From contig JSYX01000389.1 of NCBI GenBank assembly GCA_000787465.1, positions 1 to 33,267 on the forward strand: a DNA stretch of 33,267 bases. The letters run 5' to 3'. Of this stretch, positions 23,525 through 33,267 are shown piece by piece (position 1 is the first letter of the stretch; the number at the start of each line of letters is the position of its first letter). A model generated the notes under the pieces. It was not told the DNA's origin, made no database searches, and saw only the letters and a program-made list of their open reading frames with translations. Both the position numbers and the translations under genes were made by a program. The DNA comes from Thermomucor indicae-seudaticae. Taxonomy: Eukaryota; Mucoromycota; Mucoromycetes; Mucorales; Lichtheimiaceae.

Positions 23525-26500
23525 ATGATATCCCCTCGCTTTAGCACTCATAACCAGAAGGCAAAGGTATCCATCATGCAGAACTTACGATCTCGTATTA
23601 AACATCTTTAACTGACAATGTACACGACAGCTTGCCGCTGACTACAATGATCTACTCAAGGAGCTTTCCTCGCCAAAGATGAAAGTAGTTGGCTGCTACT
23701 CCATAGGCGAAACAGTGGGTGAAGTACGTCATTAGTTGCCACCGCAACGCCGTTTGGATTATCCAATTAATATATAACCATGCATATGATCAGGGCACCT
23801 ACGGAAAAGTAAAGCTGGGTGTGCATCAAATTACGGGCCGCCAAGTCGCGATCAAAAAGATCAGCAAGCAGCATGCTCCTCTTATGGCACGCGAAATCCA
23901 TCATCATCGCCAACTTCGTCACCCAAACATTGTCACTCTTTTCGAAATCCTGTCAACCGAATCCGCTATATATATCGTGTGCGAATACTGTCCTAACGGC
24001 GAGCTCTTTGATCTCTTGACAACAACCGGTCGTTTCTCGGAACAGCAAGCCCAGTTTTTCTTTCGACAGCTTGTTGATGCCGTCCGGTATTGTCACGAGC
24101 GTGGCATTGTTCACAGGTGAGTTTATTGTTTGGATAGCAATTGATTATGCAATTAAGACAACTTTGGTAGGGATCTGAAACTTGAGAATATTCTACTGGA
24201 CGCAGAAAACAATTGCAAGATTTGTGATTTCGGTTTTGCGCGCCAAGTGGATGACAAACAAATGCTTGAAACCTTTTGTGGCAGCTTGGCCTATTCTGCT
24301 CCAGGTAAAATAATTGTATCGATGGCAGTCGTCATCTTATAAATTTACTCACGTGGTTTGCAGAGGTCATCAAGCGCCAACGCTATACAGGTCCCGGTAT
24401 GTACAACGGCTGTGGTCCAGTTGCTTCCACAACAGCTAAAAATACTTTGCCACCCATTTAGAAACTGACATTTGGTCCCTCGGTATCATCCTTTATACCC
24501 TCCTTGCTGGCGAATTACCCTTTGACGATGATAACGAGGCTGTCATGCAACGTAAAATAGTCAACGTGGACTATGAGATTCCTTCATACTTTTCGCCCGG
24601 TATGCTGCTTTTTGGTCAGTCTTACGTGTAGGATGGCTGACTCACTGGTTATTACGTTCGCAGAGGCTAGAGACCTGATAAGCAGAATACTCAGGCTGGA
24701 TCCACAGAGCCGGTTGACTATCGAACAAATTGTGAACCATCCTTGGATGACGATGATTATGGATGACGATGATTGTGGAAGTGTGCCGTCTGCGAGGTAC
24801 TCTGGAAGTTCCGATGTCGATTCTCTGTTTTCATCTCCTCGTCAAGCACCACGAGGTTTTGAAAACGATTACGACATATGCACGGAGATATCCAGTACAC
24901 GTAGCAGCCTTATTAAATCACCAACCAAAGCATTCCATAATCCAGCTGATGCTCTCCAGAGTAGTAGAAGATGGAACGATGTGATGGAGTGTAACTTCAA
25001 TAACCACTCGGATGACAGACACGGTGGTGGATTGTTGCAACAGGACAAGAGCAGATATGCATCACGACCACCGCGTTTCTCGGCTCCTACTGTCAGCAGC
25101 CGTATGCGAATGCCTCAGTACCCGTCAACGGTCCCATGTCGCTCTTCATTGCCTAATTCACTGCCGTCTCACACAAAGATGATGCGGGATTCATTGAATG
25201 TGCCTGAGGAACCTGCCATGGCACCGATTGAGCAACGGCTTTTCTCTGCACTTACAGCAGCCGGGTTCGATGAAAGAACTGTCAGAAACATGCGATCAGC
25301 TGATGCTGGCAATGCGCTCGGCACTTTATGGCATATGTTGATGGACAATCTCAGCAAATCAGAGTCCTGCCATAGCCCTGTCACTGTTTCGACATCGCTG
25401 TCTACCAAGTCGACGCCTGCGCAAGCGAGCTGTAAGCAAGTCGACAAAGGAATCCAGACAGAGTTTGAGAGCGACGTTATTGTCCGACCCACAGTTTCCG
25501 AGCCATTAGTGCCTAATACGTCTATCACATCATCATCATCATCGTCGCTGCCTAAACCCACGATACCGCCGTCCAATAGTAACAACACGAACCGTTCCGA
25601 GCGACCAGGCTGGTTCTCGTCTGTCAAGGCTTGGTTTGGAAACAAACACGAGGACGGGGCACGCGCCAATAGCGACAACGTCAGCGTCTCATCGCGCAGT
25701 TCTTCGCATAGTAAAAACTCTGCGTCCAACGCAACAAGAGAGCAAGTTGTTCGATTCGGTAGCGACTCTAAGCAGCGGCGACAGGCGCCCGCAGATGGAG
25801 TCGACAAGTACAAGTCGATCCCAGTCCCGGCGCCTCCAACCATTGCTCTGCCAGCGGCTGTACACAACAAGCCTTCGCTCGATAGTTACTATAAGGCAAG
25901 CAGTGCGTATGGTCCCGCACGTCCGCCAATGGTCTTGACTTCGCAGATGGCAAACAATCTGCCAGTCGCGGCTACCCGTCCAAACTTGCCACCAACCACT
26001 GCAACTCCTGTGGACGTTGACGCGTGCGGGCAAGGGCACGCTCAGTCTCGACCTCGACCCCCAGCTGCCGACCCACCAGCACCGGTTCAACCTAGAACGG
26101 CGCCACCAGTCCCCGCACCAAAACCAACGCAGTCCACTCCGCGTGTCGAACTGAAACCCGCACAACCGGAAGTTTCTGTGCTGAGTTCGTCCGAAGAAGA
26201 GGACGATGACGACGGCGAGACTTCTGATGATTCGTCACCAGCCACTTCTGTGTCTTCAACGGTCGATGAACCGGAAAAGGATTCCAAACTGAAAGTTTCT
26301 CCATTACCAACACCAACTCGGTCTTGGCCAATGGTAAGCTTATTGAAGAAAGTTTGGAGATGTATGTCAGTGGTACTCAAACTGTACCTCTTTAGGCTTT
26401 CAGGGACCCTCCGCCGGCAAAGCGGTTTGAGTTTGCTGCACCACGGTCACAACTTGGAATCTACACTTCACGCGACGGTGGGCGCAGGAAGCCCTTGGGT

Positions 26501-26542
26501 GCAAAGATCATTATAGAAGAAGAGGACGAGGAAGAGGAGTAA
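23525..26542 (+). CDS. SNF1/AMPK-related (CAMK group) Ser/Thr protein kinase
   Basis: Eight exons: 23525-23566, 23631-23723, 23794-24116, 24171-24304, 24364-24396, 24462-24599, 24664-26333 and 26396-26542, giving 859 aa. The lead-in [18 protein letters not shown] precedes the kinase domain. The glycine loop is GEGTYGKV (44-51), the ATP-binding lysine is in VAIKK (Lys66), the alphaC Glu is in AREI (Glu79), the catalytic loop is HRDLKLEN (Asp154), and DFG is at 172-174. The activation loop [14 protein letters not shown] has Thr187 where LKB1-type kinases phosphorylate AMPK relatives. The domain ends at NHPWM. A UBA-like segment ([28 protein letters not shown]) follows near residue 420, then a long Ser/Pro-rich region, an acidic patch, and an end made of [14 protein letters not shown]. 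All catalytic residues are intact. The substrate and exact subfamily are unknown; Kin4/NUAK-like is a guess. Confidence 0.9.
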
Positions 26543-26821
26543 ATCTTACTTTTTCTTTTCTTTAATATCCCCTTTGATGTACAATGTATATTCATCTGCT
26601 TTATCCCTTCTCAAAAAGAAGAAAAAAAAACCAGGAATGTATTAGCACGACCTTCAAGAGAAGAAAAAAAGATATCCAGCATCTCGGTTTACTCCTCGCT
26701 CTAGATACTCGTCCTCCGTAACCCAAAGTATAGTTACTCGCCCCGTTTTCTATACCTATCCCGTATACATATTCATAGATATAGTTGTTTCTCGAGAAAT
26801 ATCACTTTGTATGTTTATCAT
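26543..26821. other. convergent 3' region between kinase and VPS29
   Basis: About 280 bp, AT- and purine/pyrimidine-rich, with TTTAATATCC and an A-rich run (GAAGAAAAAAAAAC). It should contain both 3' ends. No coding potential is seen. Confidence 0.4.
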
Positions 26822-27665
26822 TTACAGGACTTTTCCTGAGTCGCCCTTTCGATACTCGAGTTTCTCAACTTTGACCTCATTATCAATCAACTTGTACACG
26901 TACGTTACTACCATGCTCGCCTGAATATCCATGAGCACAAAGGAGGGTATAGGATCTCTATAAGAAAAGCGAGCGAGAGTCAGTATCTACTCGTACCGAT
27001 CTCATCTATGGTTCTTCTACTTGCGCGTTTTCTGGGATAGTAGAGTAAGCACCGGTGGCACTTCCAGGGTTGATAAAGAACTTGTTATTGTTTTCAAAAG
27101 CTTCGAATCGATGTGTATGACCCGTCAAAAGCACGTCGACTTCCATTTGTCGCGCAATGATATCGAGCGACTCGGGATCACCCCAGGGTATCACTTGGTG
27201 GCCGTGAAGTACGCCCACACGAATATTACCATGCGTCACTATTTTCGATTGTGGAAACGCTGGATTCTTTTCGCAACCGAGTTACTTTCGATGTCTCCAA
27301 TGATGCTCCCAATGCGCGGTTTTCCTACCTCGTCAAAGTCGCCCCTGACCACGATAATGTCACCTGCAATGGTGCGCAAGTAATCAAGAGTCTCTTTGTC
27401 GCATATATTGCCCGTGCAAATGATTTGTTGTATCTTTCCGGGCACCTAGATCGAGCCCGTTCAGGTCTTTAGTAAGTTACTCGGCGTATAAGGGGTGGTG
27501 GACAGATACCAGCAGCTTTTTAAATTTGAGAGGAAGGTCGTGGACCCGGTGAGGAATGTGAAGGTCACCAATGACAAGAACAAGCTACGGTAAAAGAAAA
27601 GAAGTTTTGGGAATATGGTCCTCATGGCAAAAGCGATTGTGGAAAGAACAGGGAATTACCACCAT
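26822..27665 (-). CDS. VPS29: vacuolar protein sorting protein VPS29 (retromer subunit)
   Basis: The metallophosphoesterase-fold subunit of retromer, which recycles cargo from endosomes to the Golgi. Five exons: 27660-27665, 27510-27584, 27329-27445, 27025-27266 and 26822-26957, giving 191 aa, close to the usual length. The first exon holds only the codons for Met-Val. Conserved blocks are [34 protein letters not shown] then [53 protein letters not shown] and SFVLMDIQ. The exon 4/5 junction works only with a GC-AG intron (donor GCAAGT, 26958-27024). The only nearby GT donor gives the wrong phase, and reading on meets a stop. The metal-site-like Asp/His residues of the fold are present. Confidence 0.93.
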
Positions 27666-27699
27666 AGCTAGTCGGTCGGTCGATAAAGGCGGTGTTCGC

Positions 27700-27789
27700 T
27701 CAAGCTGATGTTGCGGAAATGCTTGGCCTTAACAGAGCCAAGTCGTACGAGCGGGGATCATCGTCCACAAAAATTGCCTTCTTAGTCAT
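27700..27789 (-). other. possible upstream ORF in the VPS29 leader
   Basis: A complete 29-codon frame (start MTKKAIFVDDDPRSYD, TGA at 27700-27702) ends 34 nt before the VPS29 ATG on the same strand. If the leader extends this far it could lower VPS29 translation. There is no evidence that it is transcribed. Confidence 0.25.
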
Positions 27790-30031
27790 GGAAGACTGCA
27801 AAAAAAAAGCATGTCGGCTTATTGATGAGCTTTGCATATTGGGAAAAGACACCTTACCCTTTGCATCAACAAAAAAGGCTCCTTGGTCAACCAAAGATTT
27901 GCTCAGAGACGGTGCAAAATTGAATCTGGATCGGATACGGGTTTACGGAAGACAAAGGTTATGAATAATTGCCAGCACAATGACATGACAGGAAAAGACC
28001 GTACTTTGAATAATTAATACACGAACCTGGGCGATTATACATCCATAATGAGCACCAAAAAGAATCCAAGGAACTATCTAATCCACGTCAAAAGCGTATA
28101 CCAGAGATACAACTCATCAACCGGTTCTCTGAATGGTCCACTTCTTGAGAGGTGACCAAGACTCAATTAACTATGTAGCAGAAAACCCAGAAATCACCGA
28201 AGCAAGCCTGAAGAGTTCTAATCAAGAGATCAGATCAAAATAAACTCACAAAGAAGTCCTTACCTGTTCCTCTTTTTATTGAAGCCGACTTACAAACCTA
28301 ATATCGCACCTAAAATTTGTACTGACGATTAACGCTTAAAGCGAGAAAAATCTGAAGGCAAAGTAGAAGAGAAGGCAGAAGCGCATGAAAAGGCAAAGGC
28401 AATAAAGTTACGTATGATGTACGATAAATGCCAGTGTAATGACAAAATTCGTCAAAAAATTTTTTGAGCGCCTCAGTCCCCTTTTCTCCTTCAAACTGAG
28501 GCAGCCAGCCTGAAGCTTTGTCATCAAGGCGAGAATTACCGATGCAACAGTGTTTGGTGCTGATTAAGCTGTTCAAGTTTCACATTCTCTTCAGTGAAAA
28601 ATCTTATCTGCTACTTATGTGCCGACCATGATAAATAAGCTGCGAGCACAACGAAACGTAATACACCTTTCGGGAAAGATAGACCTGACATCGGCAAGTG
28701 GTTAACTCTGGCAAAATAAGGCTGTCTTTCGTCGCAGTGGTAATTGTAAAAGCTTTAGAATCGGATAATCCTAGGAAAGAGAAAAAAGAGAGGAAGTTGT
28801 GTCGCTCATGGAAAGTAGGTTAAGTTAGACTCCACGCTACTAAATTTGAAAGGAAACCAGTAGGCATAATAGCGGTTTCTCTAGCTATTGTTCGCGAAAG
28901 TCAAAGCATACCGTCACCGCTCACGATACAGATCACTCGCGTTAGAACATAAAATAATCGAGATAGCTAGCATATCGGCATAGTCAATTCATATGCTACT
29001 ATCTGGTTACGGATAATGTTTTAGTCAAAGACACGGTCGATGGCACTAACAAATCAATTATTGACTGGAAAACTTTCGTGCATCTTGTAATAGTTTTTTT
29101 TTCCAAAAGTCGAGATTGGGTGCTGTGTAGTTAAGTGTTGCGTATTGAAGCGCTCAGTGCTTGGCTGCTCGATTATTATATTCGATAAAATGCTCAGAAA
29201 ATGCACCAATCTAACGGTGTGTTCAGCTGAAAGGCAATTGTTTCATTTATTCTGTCATTATGCCCAGACCAATTACCTCACAAAAAAGCAAGTGATCCAA
29301 CTTTTAATCATAACGCTGCTTTTGTTAGTGGCAATTTTTCTAAGTGCAATAGCATAATAACTTCTCGGAACGGGACCATTGTCGGCACTACGATCAGAAG
29401 AACTGAAGGCATCAGAATTAGCCTGAATTTTTGGGAGCTTATGACTTGAGCTAGCAAAACCACATAAAATAGCGTTTCTCAAGTAATAAAATTCACTCAG
29501 TATATGAACCCTTTGCTGACAGTTCTCGGAGTATTATCCAAAAAGAGGTTTATCGTGTTGTCTCGCATCATCGTGCACGACTCGCGAGCTGCACGTCTAT
29601 CCATGGTCTAGTCAGCTCGAGAAAGACCAAATGTCCTGCATTTATCAACGCACTCATGTCAGGATCAGAGCTACAGGCTAACGTAACGCAATGCAGTGGT
29701 CGTCTTCGATCCTTTGCCACCAGCTTTGGCCTCATGCATGCCGTACTATCGACCTTGGTCCAACAGTGCCAACGAATTACCCGCCTGTCTTTGGAATCGC
29801 GCAGGAATGAGCTTGCAAGCGTCTTGCCAAGTCTGCAGAAAACACTGGGAGCATACCAAGAAACAGTGGTTGGTTTGTCTCCATTTTGGCGTCCAAGATG
29901 ATAATGAAGCCTAGCCCCATGACGTTACCCAGATGTCTATTCCATTATGTGAATTATTAGAGAGATGGCCTACTTCGAAGTTGAACTAACTCTTCTTGGA
30001 CTTTCTTTTCTGAGACAGCCTCATTTGTCGA

Positions 30032-30436
30032 TTATCCAAACTGTAACCGTCTTAAAGCATTGCTTCTTCGTTTAACAACATTTTGACAGTTGGCTCTCGG
30101 GAACTTTTTGTGAAATATCATTGGTGATTTGTTCTTGTCTTGCTGCATTAACCCCCTTGTCATCAAGTTATTGCATGTTGCTGCTGCTGTAGGGTTCAGG
30201 CTTGTTGTTGTTTTGAAAAGGCTCTTCTGAAACGGCAATGGCCTCATCGATAAGGCTTTTCTTGACACCGCTTCAATAGCATTTTCTTCAATCAATACTT
30301 TGGAGGACATCACATCGCTGCGCTGCGGCTGCTTAGGTTCAGTGGATGGGTCGCTCTTCGTACAGTTGTTCTTGAAATCCTTCCATGTCGTGGCAACAAC
30401 CAGGATCATCAAGATAACAGAGGCGCGCAAATGCAT
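30032..30436 (-). CDS. hypothetical small protein with an N-terminal hydrophobic segment
   Basis: An ATG-initiated frame of 134 codons. The N-terminus MHLRASVILMILVVATTWK looks like a signal peptide or anchor. The rest is hydrophilic, basic and Ser/Asn/Lys-rich, with four cysteines spread unevenly. I recognise no family. The TGA-free length is only modestly above chance, the surroundings are gene-poor, and no splice or promoter evidence was found. It could be a lineage-specific secreted protein or a spurious frame. Confidence 0.3.
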   Translation of the reverse strand: MHLRASVILMILVVATTWKDFKNNCTKSDPSTEPKQPQRSDVMSSKVLIEENAIEAVSRKALSMRPLPFQKSLFKTTTSLNPTAAATCNNLMTRGLMQQDKNKSPMIFHKKFPRANCQNVVKRRSNALRRLQFG

Positions 30437-30443
30437 GAAAAAT

Positions 30444-30515
30444 TAGGGGTCGCAGCCTGACCCGCAGGTCGACTCGGGTCGAATTTTCTAACCCGTCGAC
30501 CCGTCTATGAGCCGC
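30444..30515. repeat. GC-rich inverted repeat, possible hAT-type transposon end
   Basis: After TTAGGGGTCGCAGCC the sequence carries several GACCCG/CGGGTC units in both orientations. GTCGACTCGGGT (30468-30479) pairs imperfectly with ACCCGTCGAC (30491-30500). Clustered CCCG/CGGG subterminal repeats behind a (T/C)AGGGG start are common at hAT element ends. I see no matching second end and no transposase, so this is a weak call. Confidence 0.3.
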
Positions 30516-31689
30516 CTATGGGAAAGGACCACCTCTCATATTAGCAAAACTTGCGAGTCGACATCTCTGAATGGCAATGAGCAGATGCATAATACGACAC
30601 TGACTGACATCCCAATTGTGTGTCGAAACAAACCTGTAGGAGATACGCGGCATAGAAGCAGGAAAGAGAGCAACCTCTGCGCCCAGGCGTCCCGAATATT
30701 GAAACGGCAACAGCACTGACATCTTTTTCCACGAACCAAAATTTGAAAGAGATATTGGGACAGCACTGAGGTATTTGTACACAATTCATTTAGGGCGAGT
30801 CTTGCGTAGCGGCTATATGCTGTTTCGTCCGGTGATAATGAAAAGTCAGCAGTAAAAAAATGCATAAAGTTCTTTTATGGCGTTGTTCTTAATGAATAAA
30901 CAACGCGGCGTACATACCGATGCGCCATCTCTCTTCCAGTCAATGATTGGACAAAAATACTAAACAATAGCAACTTTCTTCTTATTATGCACTTTAATCA
31001 GAATGATCCATACTTTGCAACGACGATTAAATAACCTTAACAAAAAGTCCTACGCATAGACTGTTGTTGACGACCTTCACAAATCATACCATTAACTGTT
31101 ATCAACTCATCCTAAAAATATCGTCAAAACCCCTGTCAGTATGTCCGAGGTCAAGGATAATACACGCTCGAGAGTATGGAAAATCATCTTCTATATGTAT
31201 CCAGCGGGAACGTTAGGGAAATGCTGCCATGTTTCACCACGAATATGCAGTACCGTCCAAATCTCACATGGAACTCAAAATAACCACCAGCTGTCGTAGC
31301 AAGAATTGGATACATCGGGACCCCTATATCTCAGCATTCCAGGTATTGTTCCTAATGAAGCAAGAGAACCTCCGAGGTATCAGCTAGGCTAATCTATCAT
31401 TCACGCCGCGGCTCTCCTTGTACGTTCAGGTGGGCATAAAAGTGCTTCTATACATCGCCCTCGCTACTTTGGCTTTCTGACGTTCACCGGTTCTCATCCC
31501 TGCCATGCTGATGCTTATACGCAACTTGATCTCCAATGGTTGTAAGAAAATACTGTTCTTATGTTGTTGTTCGGAATGGACGTAGTCATCGAAAGGATTT
31601 GTAAAATCGGGAAACTGAGTTTGAAAAGGATCCTCTTCACCGATCTTTTTCATCGCTTGAGGATATCAGACAAAAAGAACACCAGCACG

Positions 31690-32618
31690 ATGTCCAACCT
31701 GATCGAAATTACTACAGGCGCTCAGTTTAAAGACTTGCTTGCAAAGAAGGATGCTGTCTATGTTCTGGATTTCTGGGCACCTTGGGCCGAACCCTGCAAG
31801 CAAATGAACGATGTGTTTGCCGAGCTTGCTGGCAAATTCCCTGCTTTGCAATTCCTAAAGGTAAGCGAAAGCAATTCCGCATGCCCAGCGATCCCAGGTT
31901 CTCAACCATTGTTATAGATCGAAGCGGAAAACTTTCCGGAAATTTCAGAGGAATATGAAATCTCGGCTGTGCCTACTTTTGCGATCGTCAAGGTAAAGAA
32001 AGAAACATTAACTGAGATCGAACAACATTAATCATCCTTGATCGGGCAGGGTGGCAAGACCGTAGAGCGGATTGAGGGAGCGAAAGCTGCTGAACTTTCC
32101 AATGCTGTAGCCAAAAGCGCCAAGGGAGTCGCCAATGGCGCTGTCAAGGCGTCTGACGGAGAAGTGAAACAGCCAATAAAAGACTTGAATGCACGGTTAA
32201 AGGCTCTTATTGAGAGCGCTCCAGTCATGGTGTTTATCAAGGGCACGCCACAGCAGGTAAGTACCATTTCTTCTGTAATGGCATTTGAAGGGAGCAGTAA
32301 TCCATTTTTTCCTTCTTAGCCACGTTGTGGTTTCACCCGGCAGTTGATTGATATCCTTAACGAGCAGAAAGTAAAATATAGCTCGTTTAACATTCTGCTT
32401 GACGAAGAAGTTCGTCAAGGTAGGCTTTCAAAATGAAAAGAGAACGAAGTCCGCGGTATCACTGACAAAACTCCAAAGGTCTGAAGGCTTACTCTAACTG
32501 GCCAACATACCCTCAATTGTACGTCAAAGGCGAATTGATTGGCGGTCTTGATATCGTCAAAGAGCTGGTGGCTTCCGGAGAATTTGCCGAGATGATCAAG
32601 GAAGCAAATGCCCAATAA
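31690..32618 (+). CDS. GRX4: monothiol glutaredoxin with N-terminal thioredoxin domain (GRX3/GRX4 family)
   Basis: A cytosolic/nuclear Fe-S-binding glutaredoxin that in fungi senses and distributes iron and controls iron-responsive transcription factors. Five exons: 31690-31860, 31918-31992, 32050-32256, 32320-32419 and 32479-32618, giving 230 aa. The thioredoxin-like domain has WAPWAEPC (residues 29-36) in place of the redox CxxC, then AVPTFAIVK and [11 protein letters not shown] linker with Ala/Lys follows. The glutaredoxin domain starts at [18 protein letters not shown] and contains PRCGFTRQ (Cys154), [20 protein letters not shown] and the final helix. The active site reads CGFT, not the canonical CGFS. 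The frame is open 43 codons upstream to an ATG at 31561, but MSNLIEI is the expected start. GRX3 or GRX4 naming is by family only. Confidence 0.92.
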
Positions 32619-33267
32619 GTGATTGGATGATGACCTGGTAGACTGATTCCTGTAAATTTTCTTTGTATCCATTTGCCATGTTAATACAACCTTTTGCGAC
32701 TACTTGGTTTGCCACGAATGTTTCCAATTCATGGAACTGATGCTAAATTCTTTTGACGGATACACGAGCCACGATTGCTGTTATCCTGTATCTGCACGTA
32801 TCAGTGTGCGCAAATGCAATGTTTGATCGGCTAAGCAATATACATCAAGTTAGGATCGGAGAGAGTAACGGCAGTTCTGAGTAAGATGAGCCTCTTGGAA
32901 GCAGTAATGAACAAAAAGATACTGTTGTCCCTTGCATCGTCTTCAAAACATCCGCTTCCGTTCTCATGAGGGAAGAAGAAAGAAAGTAAAGATAAAGCAC
33001 ATCAGTATAATATTCCAATAGAGCTCGTGTGTCGAGTTGTGTCTTGTCTCAGCAGTAGAACGATGCCTGTTGCTGCAAATTCGACAAAACGATATTGCAC
33101 ATCTCAGAAACACGCTTGGCTGCTTTCGTAAACGTAGAGGAATTCCTTCATCTTGCATTCGTTGGCGCAAATTCTGTTCACGGGGTGTAAGGGATTCCGT
33201 TCATCGGGACTAAAAACTGCAAAGCAGAAGATTGGCTGTGCCGTGGAAAGAGCGGGGCAAAAGAAGA
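32619..33267. other. right-edge region, possible 3' end of a minus-strand gene
   Basis: No complete gene. Near 33050-33200 the minus strand has overlapping protein-like frames. One ends FTKAAKRVSEMCNIVLSNLQ and stops at about 33056. Another reads REQNLRQRMQDEGIPLRL. An AG acceptor-like TTTTTAG lies near 33210. These could be the last exon of a gene that continues beyond the window, but I cannot choose a frame. Confidence 0.3.

Larger units (their letters stand above)
27790..31689. other. gene-poor interval upstream of the glutaredoxin gene
   Basis: Nearly 4 kb with no recognised gene. The minus-strand frame at 28310-28576 includes SGWLPQFEGEKGTEALKKFF, followed by a possible GTAACT donor. 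It has a protein-like feel but no ATG and no known family. Plus-strand frames at 29656-29914 are likewise unidentified. A GC-rich inverted repeat and one small ATG-initiated frame are listed separately. The interval may be old, eroded repeats. Confidence 0.4.

Noticed and set aside
25169..26380. Several long minus-strand frames within the kinase C-terminal region
   Set aside because: They are antisense shadows of a Ser/Pro-rich coding region with biased composition. None has a family motif.
31426..31653. Minus-strand 75-codon frame as a gene divergent from the glutaredoxin
   Set aside because: It lies only about 37 bp from the glutaredoxin ATG, has no family, and its second half looks random. 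I mention it only as an observation.
1..33267. CRISPR arrays, bacterial operons, rRNA genes or prophage
   Set aside because: The window is intron-containing fungal nuclear DNA. No regularly spaced repeats, Shine-Dalgarno-linked gene strings or rRNA sequence were seen.

Overview
This window is nuclear DNA of a filamentous fungus. Every confidently read gene except those I could not identify is a eukaryotic protein with short spliceosomal introns (about 51-92 nt, mostly GTAAGN/GTATGN donors and AG acceptors, often with a CTGAC/CTAAC-like branch site). The gene set (THO2, NAN1/UTP17, VPS29, a monothiol glutaredoxin with a thioredoxin domain, COX16, a secreted GH28 pectinase, a type II membrane O-fucosyltransferase-like protein) and the intron style suggest an early-diverging fungus, most likely Mucoromycota/Mucorales. 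The lineage call is an inference; nothing in the window proves it.

Left 4.8 kb: repeat-derived and gene-poor. After a possible C-terminal scrap of an acidic protein (1-69) comes a decayed Tc1/mariner element on the minus strand (about 241-1562), a two-copy tandem repeat of about 81 bp (2476-2640), and two members of a short palindromic pogo/Tigger-like MITE family (3192-3269 and 3745-3901).

Central gene-rich block, 4.9-20.1 kb: THO2 (+, nine exons, 1541 aa), COX16 (-, three exons, 107 aa), an O-fucosyltransferase-like protein (+, two exons, 478 aa), NAN1/UTP17/WDR75 (-, eight exons, 926 aa) and a secreted polygalacturonase (-, five exons, 380 aa). THO2/COX16 and the fucosyltransferase/NAN1 are convergent pairs; COX16 and the fucosyltransferase are divergent.

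Right part: an unrecognised Ser-rich membrane-anchored protein (-, about 20071-21263), an SNF1/AMPK-related Ser/Thr kinase (+, eight exons, 859 aa), VPS29 of retromer (-, five exons, 191 aa), about 4 kb with no convincing gene, then the glutaredoxin GRX3/4 homologue (+, five exons, 230 aa).

The genes do not form a pathway. They are ordinary housekeeping functions (mRNA export, cytochrome oxidase assembly, rRNA processing, endosomal sorting, iron sensing) plus one secreted plant-wall enzyme and one glycosyltransferase. I worked out exon boundaries by hand from reading-frame continuity and family similarity, so they are predictions. I do not see a clearly new biological system. The most notable observations are two stop-free introns of length 3n inside the polygalacturonase, a CGFT instead of CGFS active site in the glutaredoxin, a GC-AG intron in VPS29, and the transposon relics.
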